The notes below the pieces were generated by a model that was not told where the DNA came from, did no database searches, and saw nothing but the letters and a program-made list of their open reading frames with translations. Positions 23,327-31,811 of a DNA stretch of 43,286 bases are shown piece after piece (positions within the stretch are counted from its first letter, which is position 1; each line of letters opens with the position of its first letter). This DNA is from Rhodobacteraceae bacterium UBA6141 (GTDB taxonomy: Bacteria > Pseudomonadota > Alphaproteobacteria > Rhodobacterales > Rhodobacteraceae), in NCBI GenBank assembly GCA_002423245.1, contig DIVD01000029.1, positions 1 through 43,286 on the forward strand, read 5' to 3'. The translations under genes were made by a program, and so were the position numbers.

Positions 23327-24814
23327 ATGGCAACGGAACTTCAGCAAGACACCGGCGGTGCCGCCGCGCTGAGCGAACTCGATGAATTCTCGGCGATCCT
23401 CAAGCAGAACTTCAAGCCGCGCAGCGACGTCGCTGCGAAGGAAGTGGAAAACGCCGTCGGCACGCTGGTGCGCGAGGCGCTGGTCGATGAGACGCTGATC
23501 GCCGATGACGTGCTCGACACGATCGACCGGATGCTGGCCAAGATCGACGAAAAGCTGTCGGCGCAGATCAACGAGATCATCCACGACGAGACCTACCAGA
23601 AGCTGGAAGCCTCGTGGCGCGGCCTGGCCTTCACCGTCAACAACTCGGAAACCGACGCTTCGCTGAAGATCCACGTGATGAACGTGTCCAAGCAGGAGCT
23701 GGAGCGTGAACTGCGCGGCTATCCGGGCGCGAAATGGGACCAGAGCCCGATCTTCAAGAAGCTTTACGAAGCCGAGTTCGGCCAGCTTGGCGGCCAGCCC
23801 TATGGCTGCATCATCGGCGATTTCTACTTCGACCATTCCAGCGCCGATGTCCGGCTGCTGCGCGATCTGGGCAAGATCGCCGCATCGGCGCATGCGCCGT
23901 TCCTGTCTTCGGCGGCGCCGTCGCTGCTGGGCATGGACAGCTGGACAGAGCTTGGCAACCCGCGCGATCTCTCGACGCTGTTCGACACGCCCGACTATGC
24001 CGGCTGGAACTCGCTCCGCGACAGCGAGAACTCGCGCTATATCGGCCTGACCCTGCCGCGCGTGCTGTCGCGCGAACCCTACGGGCAGGCGGGCATCGCG
24101 GTGGACGAGTTCAACTTCGAGGAAGAGACCGACGGCCATGCCGGAAAGAACTATGCCTGGATGAACGCGGCCCATGCCATGGCCGTGAACATCAACCGCG
24201 CCCACAAGGAATACGGCTGGACCGTGATGATCCGCGGCGTGGAATCGGGCGGCGAGGTCGCCAACCTGCCGGTGCACAACTTCGACATGGGTGATGGCTC
24301 GGTCGACATGAAATGCCCGACCGAATACGCGATCAGCGACCGCCGCGAGGGCGAACTGACCAAATCCGGCCTGATCGGGCTGGTGCATCGCAAGAACACC
24401 GACCGCGCCGCCTTCATCGGCGCGCAATCGATCTACCGGCCGAAGAAGTACCAGACCGAAGAGGCGACCGCGTCCGACAACATCTCGGCCCGCCTGCCCT
24501 ACATCTTCGCCGTCTCGCGCTTCAGCCATTACCTGAAATGCATGGTCCGCGACCAGATCGGCAGCAACCGCGAGCGTGAACAGCTCGAACGCGAACTGCA
24601 AAGCTGGATCAGCGGCTATGTTCATGCCAACCCGGCCACGGCCACCGAACGCGAAAAGGCGCTTCTGCCGCTCGCGGCGGCCAAGGTCGAGGTGATCGCG
24701 GATGAAGAGAATCCCGGCTACTATGTCGGAAAGTTCTTCCTCCGCCCTCATTTCCAACTGGAAGGAATGGATATCGGGATGAGCCTCGTCTCGAAGCTTC
24801 CGGGCGGCCAATGA
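23327..24814 (+). CDS. tssC: T6SS contractile sheath large subunit TssC (VipB), 495 aa
   Basis: Large sheath subunit. Recognisable in order: 'IDEKLSAQINEIIHDETYQK', 'LEASWRGLAFTVNNSETDAS', 'QSPIFKKLYEAEFGQLGGQP', 'GCIIGDFYFDH', 'TELGNPRDLSTLFDTPDYAG', 'RYIGLTLPRVLSREPYG', and the C-terminal handshake region 'PGYYVGKFFLRPHFQLEGMD' ending 'SLVSKLPGG'. Length matches the family. A CAGGGA ribosome-binding site lies about 7 bases before ATG 23327. A hairpin lies on each side of the gene. Confidence 0.97.
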   Translation: MATELQQDTGGAAALSELDEFSAILKQNFKPRSDVAAKEVENAVGTLVREALVDETLIADDVLDTIDRMLAKIDEKLSAQINEIIHDETYQKLEASWRGLAFTVNNSETDASLKIHVMNVSKQELERELRGYPGAKWDQSPIFKKLYEAEFGQLGGQPYGCIIGDFYFDHSSADVRLLRDLGKIAASAHAPFLSSAAPSLLGMDSWTELGNPRDLSTLFDTPDYAGWNSLRDSENSRYIGLTLPRVLSREPYGQAGIAVDEFNFEEETDGHAGKNYAWMNAAHAMAVNINRAHKEYGWTVMIRGVESGGEVANLPVHNFDMGDGSVDMKCPTEYAISDRREGELTKSGLIGLVHRKNTDRAAFIGAQSIYRPKKYQTEEATASDNISARLPYIFAVSRFSHYLKCMVRDQIGSNREREQLERELQSWISGYVHANPATATEREKALLPLAAAKVEVIADEENPGYYVGKFFLRPHFQLEGMDIGMSLVSKLPGGQ

Positions 24815-24821
24815 AATCGTA

Positions 24822-24842
24822 GGGCCGGTTGATTTCCGGCCC
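24822..24842 (+). terminator. Intercistronic hairpin tssC-hcp
   Basis: GGGCCGG (24822-24828), TTGATTT loop, CCGGCCC (24836-24842), a perfect 7-bp GC stem 7 bases after the tssC stop and 29 bases before hcp. No T run follows immediately. It may cap or stabilise the hcp message. Confidence 0.45.
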
Positions 24843-24871
24843 GACTCAAATTTGCTCACAGGAGAAGACTT

Positions 24872-25384
24872 ATGGCAGTCGATATTTTTTTCAGGCTTGG
24901 CGACAAGATCAAAGGCGAGTCGATTGACGACGGCAAGGACGGCCTCGGCAAGCCGCTGAAGGACCAGATCCAGATCCAGGGCTGGTCCTGGAGTGCCACG
25001 CAATCGGGCACCATGCACACCAGCACCGGCGGCGGCAGCGGCAAGGTCAGCGTTTCGGACCTGTCGATGAACAAATACGTCGACATGTCCTCGAACGACA
25101 TCGTCAAGGCGCTGTCCTCGGGCGAACACATCCCGACGGCCCTGCTGACCGTGCGCAAGGCGGGCGGCGCCAAGCCGGTGGTCTATTACTACATCGAATT
25201 CGAGGACGTGATCATCAGCAGCTACAGCATCGCCGGCAATGCCGACGGGCTGGACCAGTTGACGGAGTCCTTCTCGATCAACTTCGCGCGCTTCCGCATC
25301 ACCTACACCCGCCAGAACGAAAAGGGCGGCGAGGCCGGCAAGTCGTCCGCGGGCTGGAACATCCCGAAGAACGTCGCCTTCTGA
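24872..25384 (+). CDS. hcp: T6SS tube protein Hcp (TssD), 170 aa
   Basis: Hexameric tube protein of the T6SS, also exported and sometimes a cargo carrier. Opening 'MAVDIFFRLGDKIKGESIDD' and the block 'DQIQIQGWSWSATQSGTMHT' are family-typical, as are 'NDIVKALSSGEHIPTALLTV' and 'YYYIEFEDVIISSYSIAG'. The closing 'SFSINFARFRITYTRQNEKG' is normal, with no C-terminal extension. An AGGAG ribosome-binding site (24860-24864) lies 7 bases before ATG 24872. Hairpins lie on both sides of the gene, suggesting separate transcript abundance for this high-demand protein. Confidence 0.96.
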   Translation: MAVDIFFRLGDKIKGESIDDGKDGLGKPLKDQIQIQGWSWSATQSGTMHTSTGGGSGKVSVSDLSMNKYVDMSSNDIVKALSSGEHIPTALLTVRKAGGAKPVVYYYIEFEDVIISSYSIAGNADGLDQLTESFSINFARFRITYTRQNEKGGEAGKSSAGWNIPKNVAF

Positions 25385-25396
25385 GGCACGCCGCAT

Positions 25397-25423
25397 GAAC
25401 GGGGCGGGCCGAATGGCCCGTTC
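25397..25423 (+). terminator. Hairpin after hcp
   Basis: Alternative stems are possible: GAACGGG (25397-25403) with CCCGTTC (25417-25423), or CGGGCC (25405-25410) with GGCCCG (25415-25420) and a GAAT loop. It lies 12 bases after the hcp stop. It plausibly limits transcription into tssE. Confidence 0.5.
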
Positions 25424-25506
25424 CACCCCTGCCTGCCGCGCCTGCCCGTCCCGGGCCGTCCGATTGCCAGCGCGGCCAAGGTGCGTTGCAGATACTCGGA
25501 AAACGC

Positions 25507-26064
25507 ATGAAAAAAGGGAAAGACGGGTATTTTCAGGTCTCGCTGATGAACGTGTTCCGTGAGGCTGCGGAGAGTCGCGATGCGCGCAGCGAAGCCCGGA
25601 CCAGCAGCGAAGCCGGCGAAACCGTGTTGTCCGTGCGCACGGTGGAGCGCCGCGAAGGCACCAGCCAGGCCCGGTTGCGCGAACATCTGGCCGCGGACCT
25701 CGCCAACCTGCTTGGCACCACGCATCTGGAATCCACGCTGGACCTGTCCGGGCTCGACCGCGTGCGCAAGTCGGTGCTGAACTACGGCGTGCAGGACATG
25801 ACGCGGCTGACCACATCGGACATCGAGAATGCGAAGGTGCTGCGCGACCTGAGGGCGGCGCTGATCGCGCATGAACCGCGGCTGATCGCGGAAACGGTGC
25901 AGATCAAGCTGCGCCGCGCGCATGAGGATGCCCAGCAACGCATCGCCTTCGACATCAGCGCCGAGATGAGCGCCAAGCCCGTCGATGTCCCGCTGGAGTT
26001 CATCGCCGAGATCGACGTGGGCGCAGGAAAGGTCAGCATGTCGAACCTGCTGGTACGCGGATGA
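25507..26064 (+). CDS. tssE: T6SS baseplate wedge protein TssE, 185 aa
   Basis: gp25-like baseplate component. The core 'LREHLAADLANLLGTTHLES', 'GLDRVRKSVLNYGVQDMTRL' and 'RDLRAALIAHEPRLIAETVQ' matches the GPW/gp25 domain, including the conserved 'HEPRL' segment. The C-terminus 'VDVPLEFIAEIDVGAGKVSM' closes the fold. ATG 25507 was chosen over a TTG at 25486 because GGAAAA lies at suitable distance. Residues 1-65 form a charged N-terminal extension. The stop overlaps the tssF start (ATGA). Confidence 0.92.
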   Translation: MKKGKDGYFQVSLMNVFREAAESRDARSEARTSSEAGETVLSVRTVERREGTSQARLREHLAADLANLLGTTHLESTLDLSGLDRVRKSVLNYGVQDMTRLTTSDIENAKVLRDLRAALIAHEPRLIAETVQIKLRRAHEDAQQRIAFDISAEMSAKPVDVPLEFIAEIDVGAGKVSMSNLLVRG

Positions 26065-27995
26065 ACCGGGCGTTCCTCGAGGCCTACAACCGCGAGCTTT
26101 CGCTGCTCTACGAACGTTCGCGCGAGTTTGCCGAGGATTATCCGGGCATCGCCGAACGCCTTGGCGGGCTGACGCAGGACAACCTCGACCCGGCGGTGGC
26201 CGGCCTGCTGGAAGGCGCCGCCTTCATGGCGGCCCGCGTGCAGACCAAGATCGACAGCGAATTCCAGACCTTCACCGGCGAATTGCTGGACCAGTTGCTG
26301 CCCAACTTCCTGGCGCCCACCCCAAGCTGCATACTGGTCGAGGCGCAACCGAACTTCGCCAACCCCGATCTGGCCAGCGGGATGCGGTTCCCCGCGGGCT
26401 CCTATCTCGACGCGCGCTATCTGGACCGCGAACAGCGCATCTCGTGCCGGTTCCGGCTGTCCTCCGCGCTGGAGCTCTGGCCGCTGCGCATCGGCGCGGC
26501 GCGGTTCGTCGCGGGTGCGGCGACCTTTCAGTCGATGGGGCTGGAGGTTCAGCCCGGCACGGTCGGGGGGCTGCACCTGACCATTCTGCGCCCCTCGCCC
26601 ACCGATCCGGAAACCGCGGCCGGCGCGATGTCGGAGATCATGGCCGACCAGCTGCCGATCTACCTCGTGGGCGATCCCGCGGACACCATCGCGATCTACG
26701 AGCATCTGTTCAGCAACACCGTCCGGCTGACATTGCGCTATCTGGACGCGCGGGGCGATCCGGCCTTCGTGCGGCTGGACAAGGCGATGATCGAGCAGAT
26801 CGGCTTCGACGCGGCCGACGCGCTGTTCCCCGAGGATACGCGGGTCTTCCGCGGCTTCACGCTGTTGCGCGAATTCTTCATCTTTCCGCAAAAGTTCCTG
26901 GGCTTCCGGCTGACCGGCCTGCGCAAGGTGCTGGCGCAGGTGCCCGCCGGCAGCTTCGATCTGATGATCGAGCTTGACGCCCTGCGCCCGGGCCTGCCCG
27001 CCCGGATCGGCGCGCAGCACTTCCGCCTGCATGCCGCGCCCGCCATCAACCTCTTCGAAGAGAATTGCAGCCAGGTCCGGCTGGACCAGCGCCGGCACGA
27101 ATACCTCGTATCCGCAGACAGCAGCCCCGCCTCGCATTACGAGGTTCACCGCATCACCGAAGTCTATGCCTATCTGGGCGAGGTCGAGAACAAGATCCCG
27201 GTGCCTCCGCTCTACGGCGCGCCAGTCAGCCAGTCGCAACCGCGCGAGGCGGTGTATTTCACCGCCCGCAAGCGACCGCGCCGCCTGTCGAGCCAGGAGC
27301 GGCGCTTTGGCAAGAACCATGGCTATGCCGGGACCGAGACCTTCATCTCGATCTACGAACCCGCCACGCTCGACAGCCCCGACCGGGTGCGCCGCCTGCA
27401 GATCAAGACGCTTTGTTCCAACCGGCACCTGCCGCAATACCTGCCGCTGGCGCAGGGCGGCACCGATTTCCGGCTGAACGACGATGTCACCATCGGCCTG
27501 CGCTGCATCGCGGGGCCGACGCCTGCAAAGGAAAGCGTCCCCGAGCTGGAGCGGGAGGGCGACCCCCGCCTGACCTCCGGCCCGGTGCATTGGCGGCTGA
27601 TCAGCTATCTGACGCTCAGCTTTCTGGGCATCGACGGGCACGGGACCGCCGACAGCGGCGCGGGCCTGCGCGAGATGCTGAGCCTGTTCACCGACGTTTC
27701 GAGCCAGGTCAGCAGACGGCAGATCAGCGGGCTGAAATCCGTGGCAAGCCGCCCCGTCACCCGCTCCATCCGGCGCGGCGGCGGCTATCACGCGGCGCGC
27801 GGCATCGAGGTGACGCTGACCTTCGACGAACGCGCCTTCGAGGGCAGCGGCGTCATGCTGCTGGGGGCGGTGCTGGACAGGTTCCTTGCCGAATATGCCT
27901 CGATCAACAGCTTCACGCAGGTGGTGATCCGCTCGGACCAGCGCAACGTCATCAAGACATGGCCGCCCCGAACCGGACAGGGGCCGCTGCTATGA
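26061..27995 (+). CDS. tssF: T6SS baseplate protein TssF, 644 aa
   Basis: Main baseplate wedge subunit. The opening 'FLEAYNRELSLLYERSREFA' followed by 'EDYPGIAERLGG' and 'LLEGAAFMAARVQTKID' is diagnostic of TssF, as is 'LLDQLLPNFLAPTPSCILVE'. Later blocks include 'FFIFPQKFLGFRLTGLRKVL', 'INLFEENCSQVRLDQRRHEY' and 'SFTQVVIRSDQRNVIKTWPP' near the end. Length is typical for alphaproteobacteria. It overlaps tssE upstream and tssG downstream by 4 bases each, so the three are translationally coupled. Confidence 0.96.
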   Translation: MNRAFLEAYNRELSLLYERSREFAEDYPGIAERLGGLTQDNLDPAVAGLLEGAAFMAARVQTKIDSEFQTFTGELLDQLLPNFLAPTPSCILVEAQPNFANPDLASGMRFPAGSYLDARYLDREQRISCRFRLSSALELWPLRIGAARFVAGAATFQSMGLEVQPGTVGGLHLTILRPSPTDPETAAGAMSEIMADQLPIYLVGDPADTIAIYEHLFSNTVRLTLRYLDARGDPAFVRLDKAMIEQIGFDAADALFPEDTRVFRGFTLLREFFIFPQKFLGFRLTGLRKVLAQVPAGSFDLMIELDALRPGLPARIGAQHFRLHAAPAINLFEENCSQVRLDQRRHEYLVSADSSPASHYEVHRITEVYAYLGEVENKIPVPPLYGAPVSQSQPREAVYFTARKRPRRLSSQERRFGKNHGYAGTETFISIYEPATLDSPDRVRRLQIKTLCSNRHLPQYLPLAQGGTDFRLNDDVTIGLRCIAGPTPAKESVPELEREGDPRLTSGPVHWRLISYLTLSFLGIDGHGTADSGAGLREMLSLFTDVSSQVSRRQISGLKSVASRPVTRSIRRGGGYHAARGIEVTLTFDERAFEGSGVMLLGAVLDRFLAEYASINSFTQVVIRSDQRNVIKTWPPRTGQGPLL

Positions 27996-29026
27996 CCGAC
28001 GCAGGCACCCGGCGCGAAGCTCTGCGCGAGGCGCCGGAACGCTTCGGCTTTCTGGCGCTGCTGCGCGAGTTCGAACGCGGGGCGCCGGACAAGCCGAGGA
28101 TCGGGCGCAACGCCACGCTGGAGCAAGAGATCGTCACGCTGGGGCAGGACCCGTTCCTTGCCTTCCCCGACAGCAACATCAGCAGCTTTGCAGAGCTTCC
28201 GGGCCGTCCGCCGCGTCTGCGGGCGAGGTTTCTGGGCTACTTCGGCCCGCAAGGGGCGCTGCCGCTGGCAACCACCGTCGAGGTGTTCCAGTGGCACCTG
28301 AAGCGCGACGATGCCTTCGTGCGCTTTGCCGACCTGTTCGCGGGCCGGTTCCAGCAGTTGTTCTTCCGCGTGTGGTCGGACGCGCGCGCGATCACCCAGT
28401 TCGACCACGGCAGTGATGACCGCTTTCAGCATTATCTCGGGGCGGTGCTGGGGCTGGCCTCGCCGGCGCTGCGCGGCCGGGGCACGGTGCCGGACCTTGC
28501 GGTGCTGCCGGTCGCGGGGCTGGCCATGGGCCGCGTGCGCAGCGCGGTCCGCCTGCGGCAATTGCTCGAAGAGGTGCTGGATGTCACCATTCGCGTCGAG
28601 GAACACATGCCGATGTGGATGGCCTTCGAGCCGGACGACCTGACGCGGCTCGGGATGCAGGGGGCCACGCTTGGCCGCGACGCCCGTATCGGCAGCCGGG
28701 TGCAGGGGGTGAACGAGAAGATCCGCCTGACCGTGCTCACCGCCAGCGTGCCGCAATACGAAAGCTTTCTGCCGGGGGGCAGCAGCTTCGCGCGCCTCGC
28801 CGATCTGGTGCGCCGCTATCTCGGCCCCGAGATCGAGGTCGAGATCGCGCCCGCCCTGCCCGCCGACCGGCTGCCCGCCGCGCGGCTTGGCGGCGGCAGC
28901 GCCGGGCATGGCGCGGCGCTTGGCTGGACGGCATGGATGGCCCCGCCGCCGGCCGAAGCCGGAAGCTACAGATCCGACGCCGCGTTTTCCGCGGCCCATG
29001 ACCCCGGACAGCGAGCCGGGGCATGA
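27992..29026 (+). CDS. tssG: T6SS baseplate protein TssG, 344 aa
   Basis: Partner of TssF in the baseplate wedge. Signatures include 'ERFGFLALLREFERGAPDKP', 'PDSNISSFAELPG', 'ARFLGYFGPQGALPLATT' and 'FADLFAGRFQQLFFRVWSDA'. The mid-region 'RLRQLLEEVLDVTIRVEEHM' and 'RRYLGPEIEVEIAPALP' follow. The last 30 residues are Ser/Ala-rich and less typical. The start ATG 27992 overlaps the tssF stop. clpV starts 28 bases after its stop. Confidence 0.94.
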   Translation: MTDAGTRREALREAPERFGFLALLREFERGAPDKPRIGRNATLEQEIVTLGQDPFLAFPDSNISSFAELPGRPPRLRARFLGYFGPQGALPLATTVEVFQWHLKRDDAFVRFADLFAGRFQQLFFRVWSDARAITQFDHGSDDRFQHYLGAVLGLASPALRGRGTVPDLAVLPVAGLAMGRVRSAVRLRQLLEEVLDVTIRVEEHMPMWMAFEPDDLTRLGMQGATLGRDARIGSRVQGVNEKIRLTVLTASVPQYESFLPGGSSFARLADLVRRYLGPEIEVEIAPALPADRLPAARLGGGSAGHGAALGWTAWMAPPPAEAGSYRSDAAFSAAHDPGQRAGA

Positions 29027-29054
29027 CGACTTTCAGGGACAGGGAAATTTTGAC

Positions 29055-31790
29055 ATGACCGATATCAGCCTGGAGACAGTCGCCGGCAAGCTGAACCGCC
29101 TGGGCTACGACGCTTTCGTGCAGTCGCTGCGCCACGCCAAGGGCGAAGGCAACCGCAACGTGGAGCTTTCGCACTGGATGTTTCACATCGTGTCGAACCC
29201 CAGGTCCGACGTGTCGATGACGCTGCAGCACTTCCGGCTGGACCGGGCGCGGCTGCTGAAGGACCTTGGCGCCGTGATCGAGGGCCTGCGCAAGAACGCG
29301 ACAGAGATGCCGGCGATCTCGGACCAGATGACCGACGTGCTGGATCGCGGCTGGCACTATGCGACGCTGATGTTCGGCGAGGCGCAGATCCGCACCGGGC
29401 ACGCGCTGTTCGCCGCGCTGAAATCGCGCGACCTGCGGCGCGAGATGACGCAGATGTCGAAGATCTTCGGCGAGATCAACGTCGATACGCTGGCGAACGA
29501 GGCGCGCAGCGCCTGGAAGGACAGCGACGAGGAGGACATGCGCCCGATGGACGGCACCGGCCTCGGCCGTGCCTCTGCCGCCACGGGCGGGGCGGGCGCG
29601 CAGGGTCCGGGCGGCACCACCGCGCTTGGCCGCTTTGCCGTGGACATGACCGAGCTCGCCGCCTCGGGCAAGATGGACCCGATCGTGGGCCGCGACGACG
29701 AGATCCGCCAGATCATCGACATCCTGCTGCGCCGCCGCCAGAACAACCCGATCCTGACCGGCGAGGCCGGGGTGGGCAAGACCGCGGTGGTGGAGGGCTT
29801 CGCGCAGCGGCTGGCGGCGAACGAGGTGCCGCCCAAGCTGCAGGGGACCCGGCTGTTCATGCTCGACCTCGGGCTGATGCAGGCCGGCGCCAGCATGAAG
29901 GGCGAGTTCGAGCAGCGCCTGCGTTCGGTCATCGACGAGGTGCAGGGCTCGCCCGTGCCGATCATCCTGTTCATCGACGAGATCCATACCCTGATGGGCG
30001 CGGGCGGCGCCGCCGGCACCGGCGACGCGGCGAACCTGCTGAAGCCCGCGCTTGCCCGCGGCACGCTGCGCACCATCGGCGCGACGACCTGGATGGAATA
30101 CGCCAGGTATTTCGAGAAGGATCCGGCAATGACCCGCCGCTTCCAGCCGATCAACATCGACGAGCCGTCGATCGACCGGGCCTGCTACATGCTGCGCGGC
30201 ATCCTCGGGCCGATGGAGGCGCATCACGGAGTGCGGATCTCCGACGAGGCCATCGTGGCGGCGGTCAACCTGTCGGCGCGCTACCTGCCCGCCCGGCAAC
30301 TGCCCGACAAGGCGGTGTCGCTGCTGGATACCGCCGCGGCGCGGGTCGCCATCTCGCAATCGACGGTGCCCGCCGCCATCCAGGACAGCAAGGCCCGCAT
30401 CGCCGGGCTGAACACCGAACTGGCCGCAAAGGAACGCCAGGCCGATCTGGGCGAGGATGCCGGCGGCCGGATCGAGGAGATCCGCGAGCTGCTGGCGGCC
30501 GAGGCGGAAACGCTGGCCGCGCTGGAGGCCGACTATGCCGAGGAAAAGGAACTGGTCGATCAGCTGATCGGGCTTTGGCAGCAGATGACCGCGGGCGCGG
30601 CAGATGCGCCGCAAACGGGGGCGCCAGAGACGGGGGCGCCAGAGACGGGGGCGCCGGGCTCCGCCGGGGGCGAAGCCGCCGGGGAGGCGCCCGTCGCCGC
30701 AGACGCTGACCTGCGCCCGCGGGCGATGGAGAACGTGCGCAAGCTGCAGGCCCGCGATGCCGACAGCCGCAAGATCTATGCCCATGTCGACGCGCAGGCC
30801 GTCGCCTCGGTGATCTCCGACTGGACCGGCATCCCCGCCGGCAAGATGGTGTCGGACCAGTTGCAGGCGATCCTCACCCTCTCGGACCGGCTGAAGGAAC
30901 GGGTCATCGGCCAGGATCACGGGCTCGAGATGATCGCCAGGCGGATCGAGACCAACAGCGCCAAGCTCGCCAACCCGAACAAGCCGATCGGGGTGTTCAT
31001 GCTCTGCGGCCCCTCCGGCGTCGGCAAGACCGAAACCGCGCTGGCGCTGGCCGAGGCGGTCTATGGCGGCGAGGGCAACATCATCACCATCAACATGAGC
31101 GAGTTCCAGGAGGCGCATTCCGTCAGCCTGCTGAAAGGCGCGCCTCCGGGCTATGTCGGCTATGGCGAGGGCGGGCGGCTGACCGAGGCGGTGCGGCGCA
31201 AGCCCTATTCGGTGGTGCTGCTCGACGAGGTGGAAAAGGCCCACCCGGACGTGCACGAGCTGTTCTTCCAGGTCTTCGACAAGGGCATCATGGAAGACGG
31301 CTCTGGCCGCGCCATCAACTTCAGGAACACCCTGATCCTGCTGACCTCGAATGTCGGGACAGAGGTGATCATGGACATGGCCGAACGCGGCGAGACCCGC
31401 CCCGACGTGGAGGAACTGTCCGAGGCGATGAAGCCCTGGCTGACCCGCGTCTTTCCGCCCGCCCTGCTGGGCCGGATCGTGACGATCCCGTATTTCCCGC
31501 TGTCGAGCGAGGTGCTGGCCGGCATCGTCAAGCTGAAGCTGGACGCCATCGTCCGGCGCGTGAAAGAGAACCACGGCGCCACGATGGGCTATTCGGACGC
31601 GGTGCTGGACCATATCGTCGCGCAGTGCCGCGATCCGGACTCGGGCGGCCGGATGGTGGACAACATCATCACCAACTCGATCCTGCCGGACCTCTCGCGC
31701 CAGGTGCTCGGGCTGATGGTCAAGGGCGAGGGGCTGAACCGCGTGACGATCGAGCTGAGGGACGGCGGGTTCGCCTATGATCTGGCTTGA
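29055..31790 (+). CDS. clpV: T6SS sheath-recycling AAA+ ATPase ClpV (TssH), 911 aa
   Basis: Hexameric unfoldase that disassembles contracted TssBC sheaths. The N-terminal domain (1-160) binds TssC. The first AAA+ module has Walker A 'GEAGVGKT' (236-243) and Walker B 'IILFIDEIH'. A coiled M-domain (about 430-515) is followed by a short TGAPE repeat (about 521-535). The second AAA+ module has Walker A 'GPSGVGKT' (652-659), Walker B 'VVLLDEVEKAH' and sensor 'LILLTSN'. ATG 29055 was chosen because longer in-frame starts fall inside tssG. It is the last T6SS gene on this strand and converges on the lipase gene. Confidence 0.96.
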   Translation: MTDISLETVAGKLNRLGYDAFVQSLRHAKGEGNRNVELSHWMFHIVSNPRSDVSMTLQHFRLDRARLLKDLGAVIEGLRKNATEMPAISDQMTDVLDRGWHYATLMFGEAQIRTGHALFAALKSRDLRREMTQMSKIFGEINVDTLANEARSAWKDSDEEDMRPMDGTGLGRASAATGGAGAQGPGGTTALGRFAVDMTELAASGKMDPIVGRDDEIRQIIDILLRRRQNNPILTGEAGVGKTAVVEGFAQRLAANEVPPKLQGTRLFMLDLGLMQAGASMKGEFEQRLRSVIDEVQGSPVPIILFIDEIHTLMGAGGAAGTGDAANLLKPALARGTLRTIGATTWMEYARYFEKDPAMTRRFQPINIDEPSIDRACYMLRGILGPMEAHHGVRISDEAIVAAVNLSARYLPARQLPDKAVSLLDTAAARVAISQSTVPAAIQDSKARIAGLNTELAAKERQADLGEDAGGRIEEIRELLAAEAETLAALEADYAEEKELVDQLIGLWQQMTAGAADAPQTGAPETGAPETGAPGSAGGEAAGEAPVAADADLRPRAMENVRKLQARDADSRKIYAHVDAQAVASVISDWTGIPAGKMVSDQLQAILTLSDRLKERVIGQDHGLEMIARRIETNSAKLANPNKPIGVFMLCGPSGVGKTETALALAEAVYGGEGNIITINMSEFQEAHSVSLLKGAPPGYVGYGEGGRLTEAVRRKPYSVVLLDEVEKAHPDVHELFFQVFDKGIMEDGSGRAINFRNTLILLTSNVGTEVIMDMAERGETRPDVEELSEAMKPWLTRVFPPALLGRIVTIPYFPLSSEVLAGIVKLKLDAIVRRVKENHGATMGYSDAVLDHIVAQCRDPDSGGRMVDNIITNSILPDLSRQVLGLMVKGEGLNRVTIELRDGGFAYDLA
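30615..30655. repeat. 15-bp tandem repeat inside clpV
   Basis: A 15-base G-rich unit starts at 30615 and 30630, with a partial third copy at 30645-30655. It encodes repeated TGAPE turns between the M-domain and the second AAA+ module. Copy changes would keep frame. Confidence 0.8.
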
Positions 31791-31811
31791 CACCCGCGGC
31801 GCGGGGGCCGG

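Noticed and set aside
16065..31790. Prophage tail or extracellular contractile injection system
   Set aside because: ClpV, TssF, TssG, TssA, FHA and DUF4123 proteins are specific to T6SS; no phage head, integrase or lysis genes are seen.
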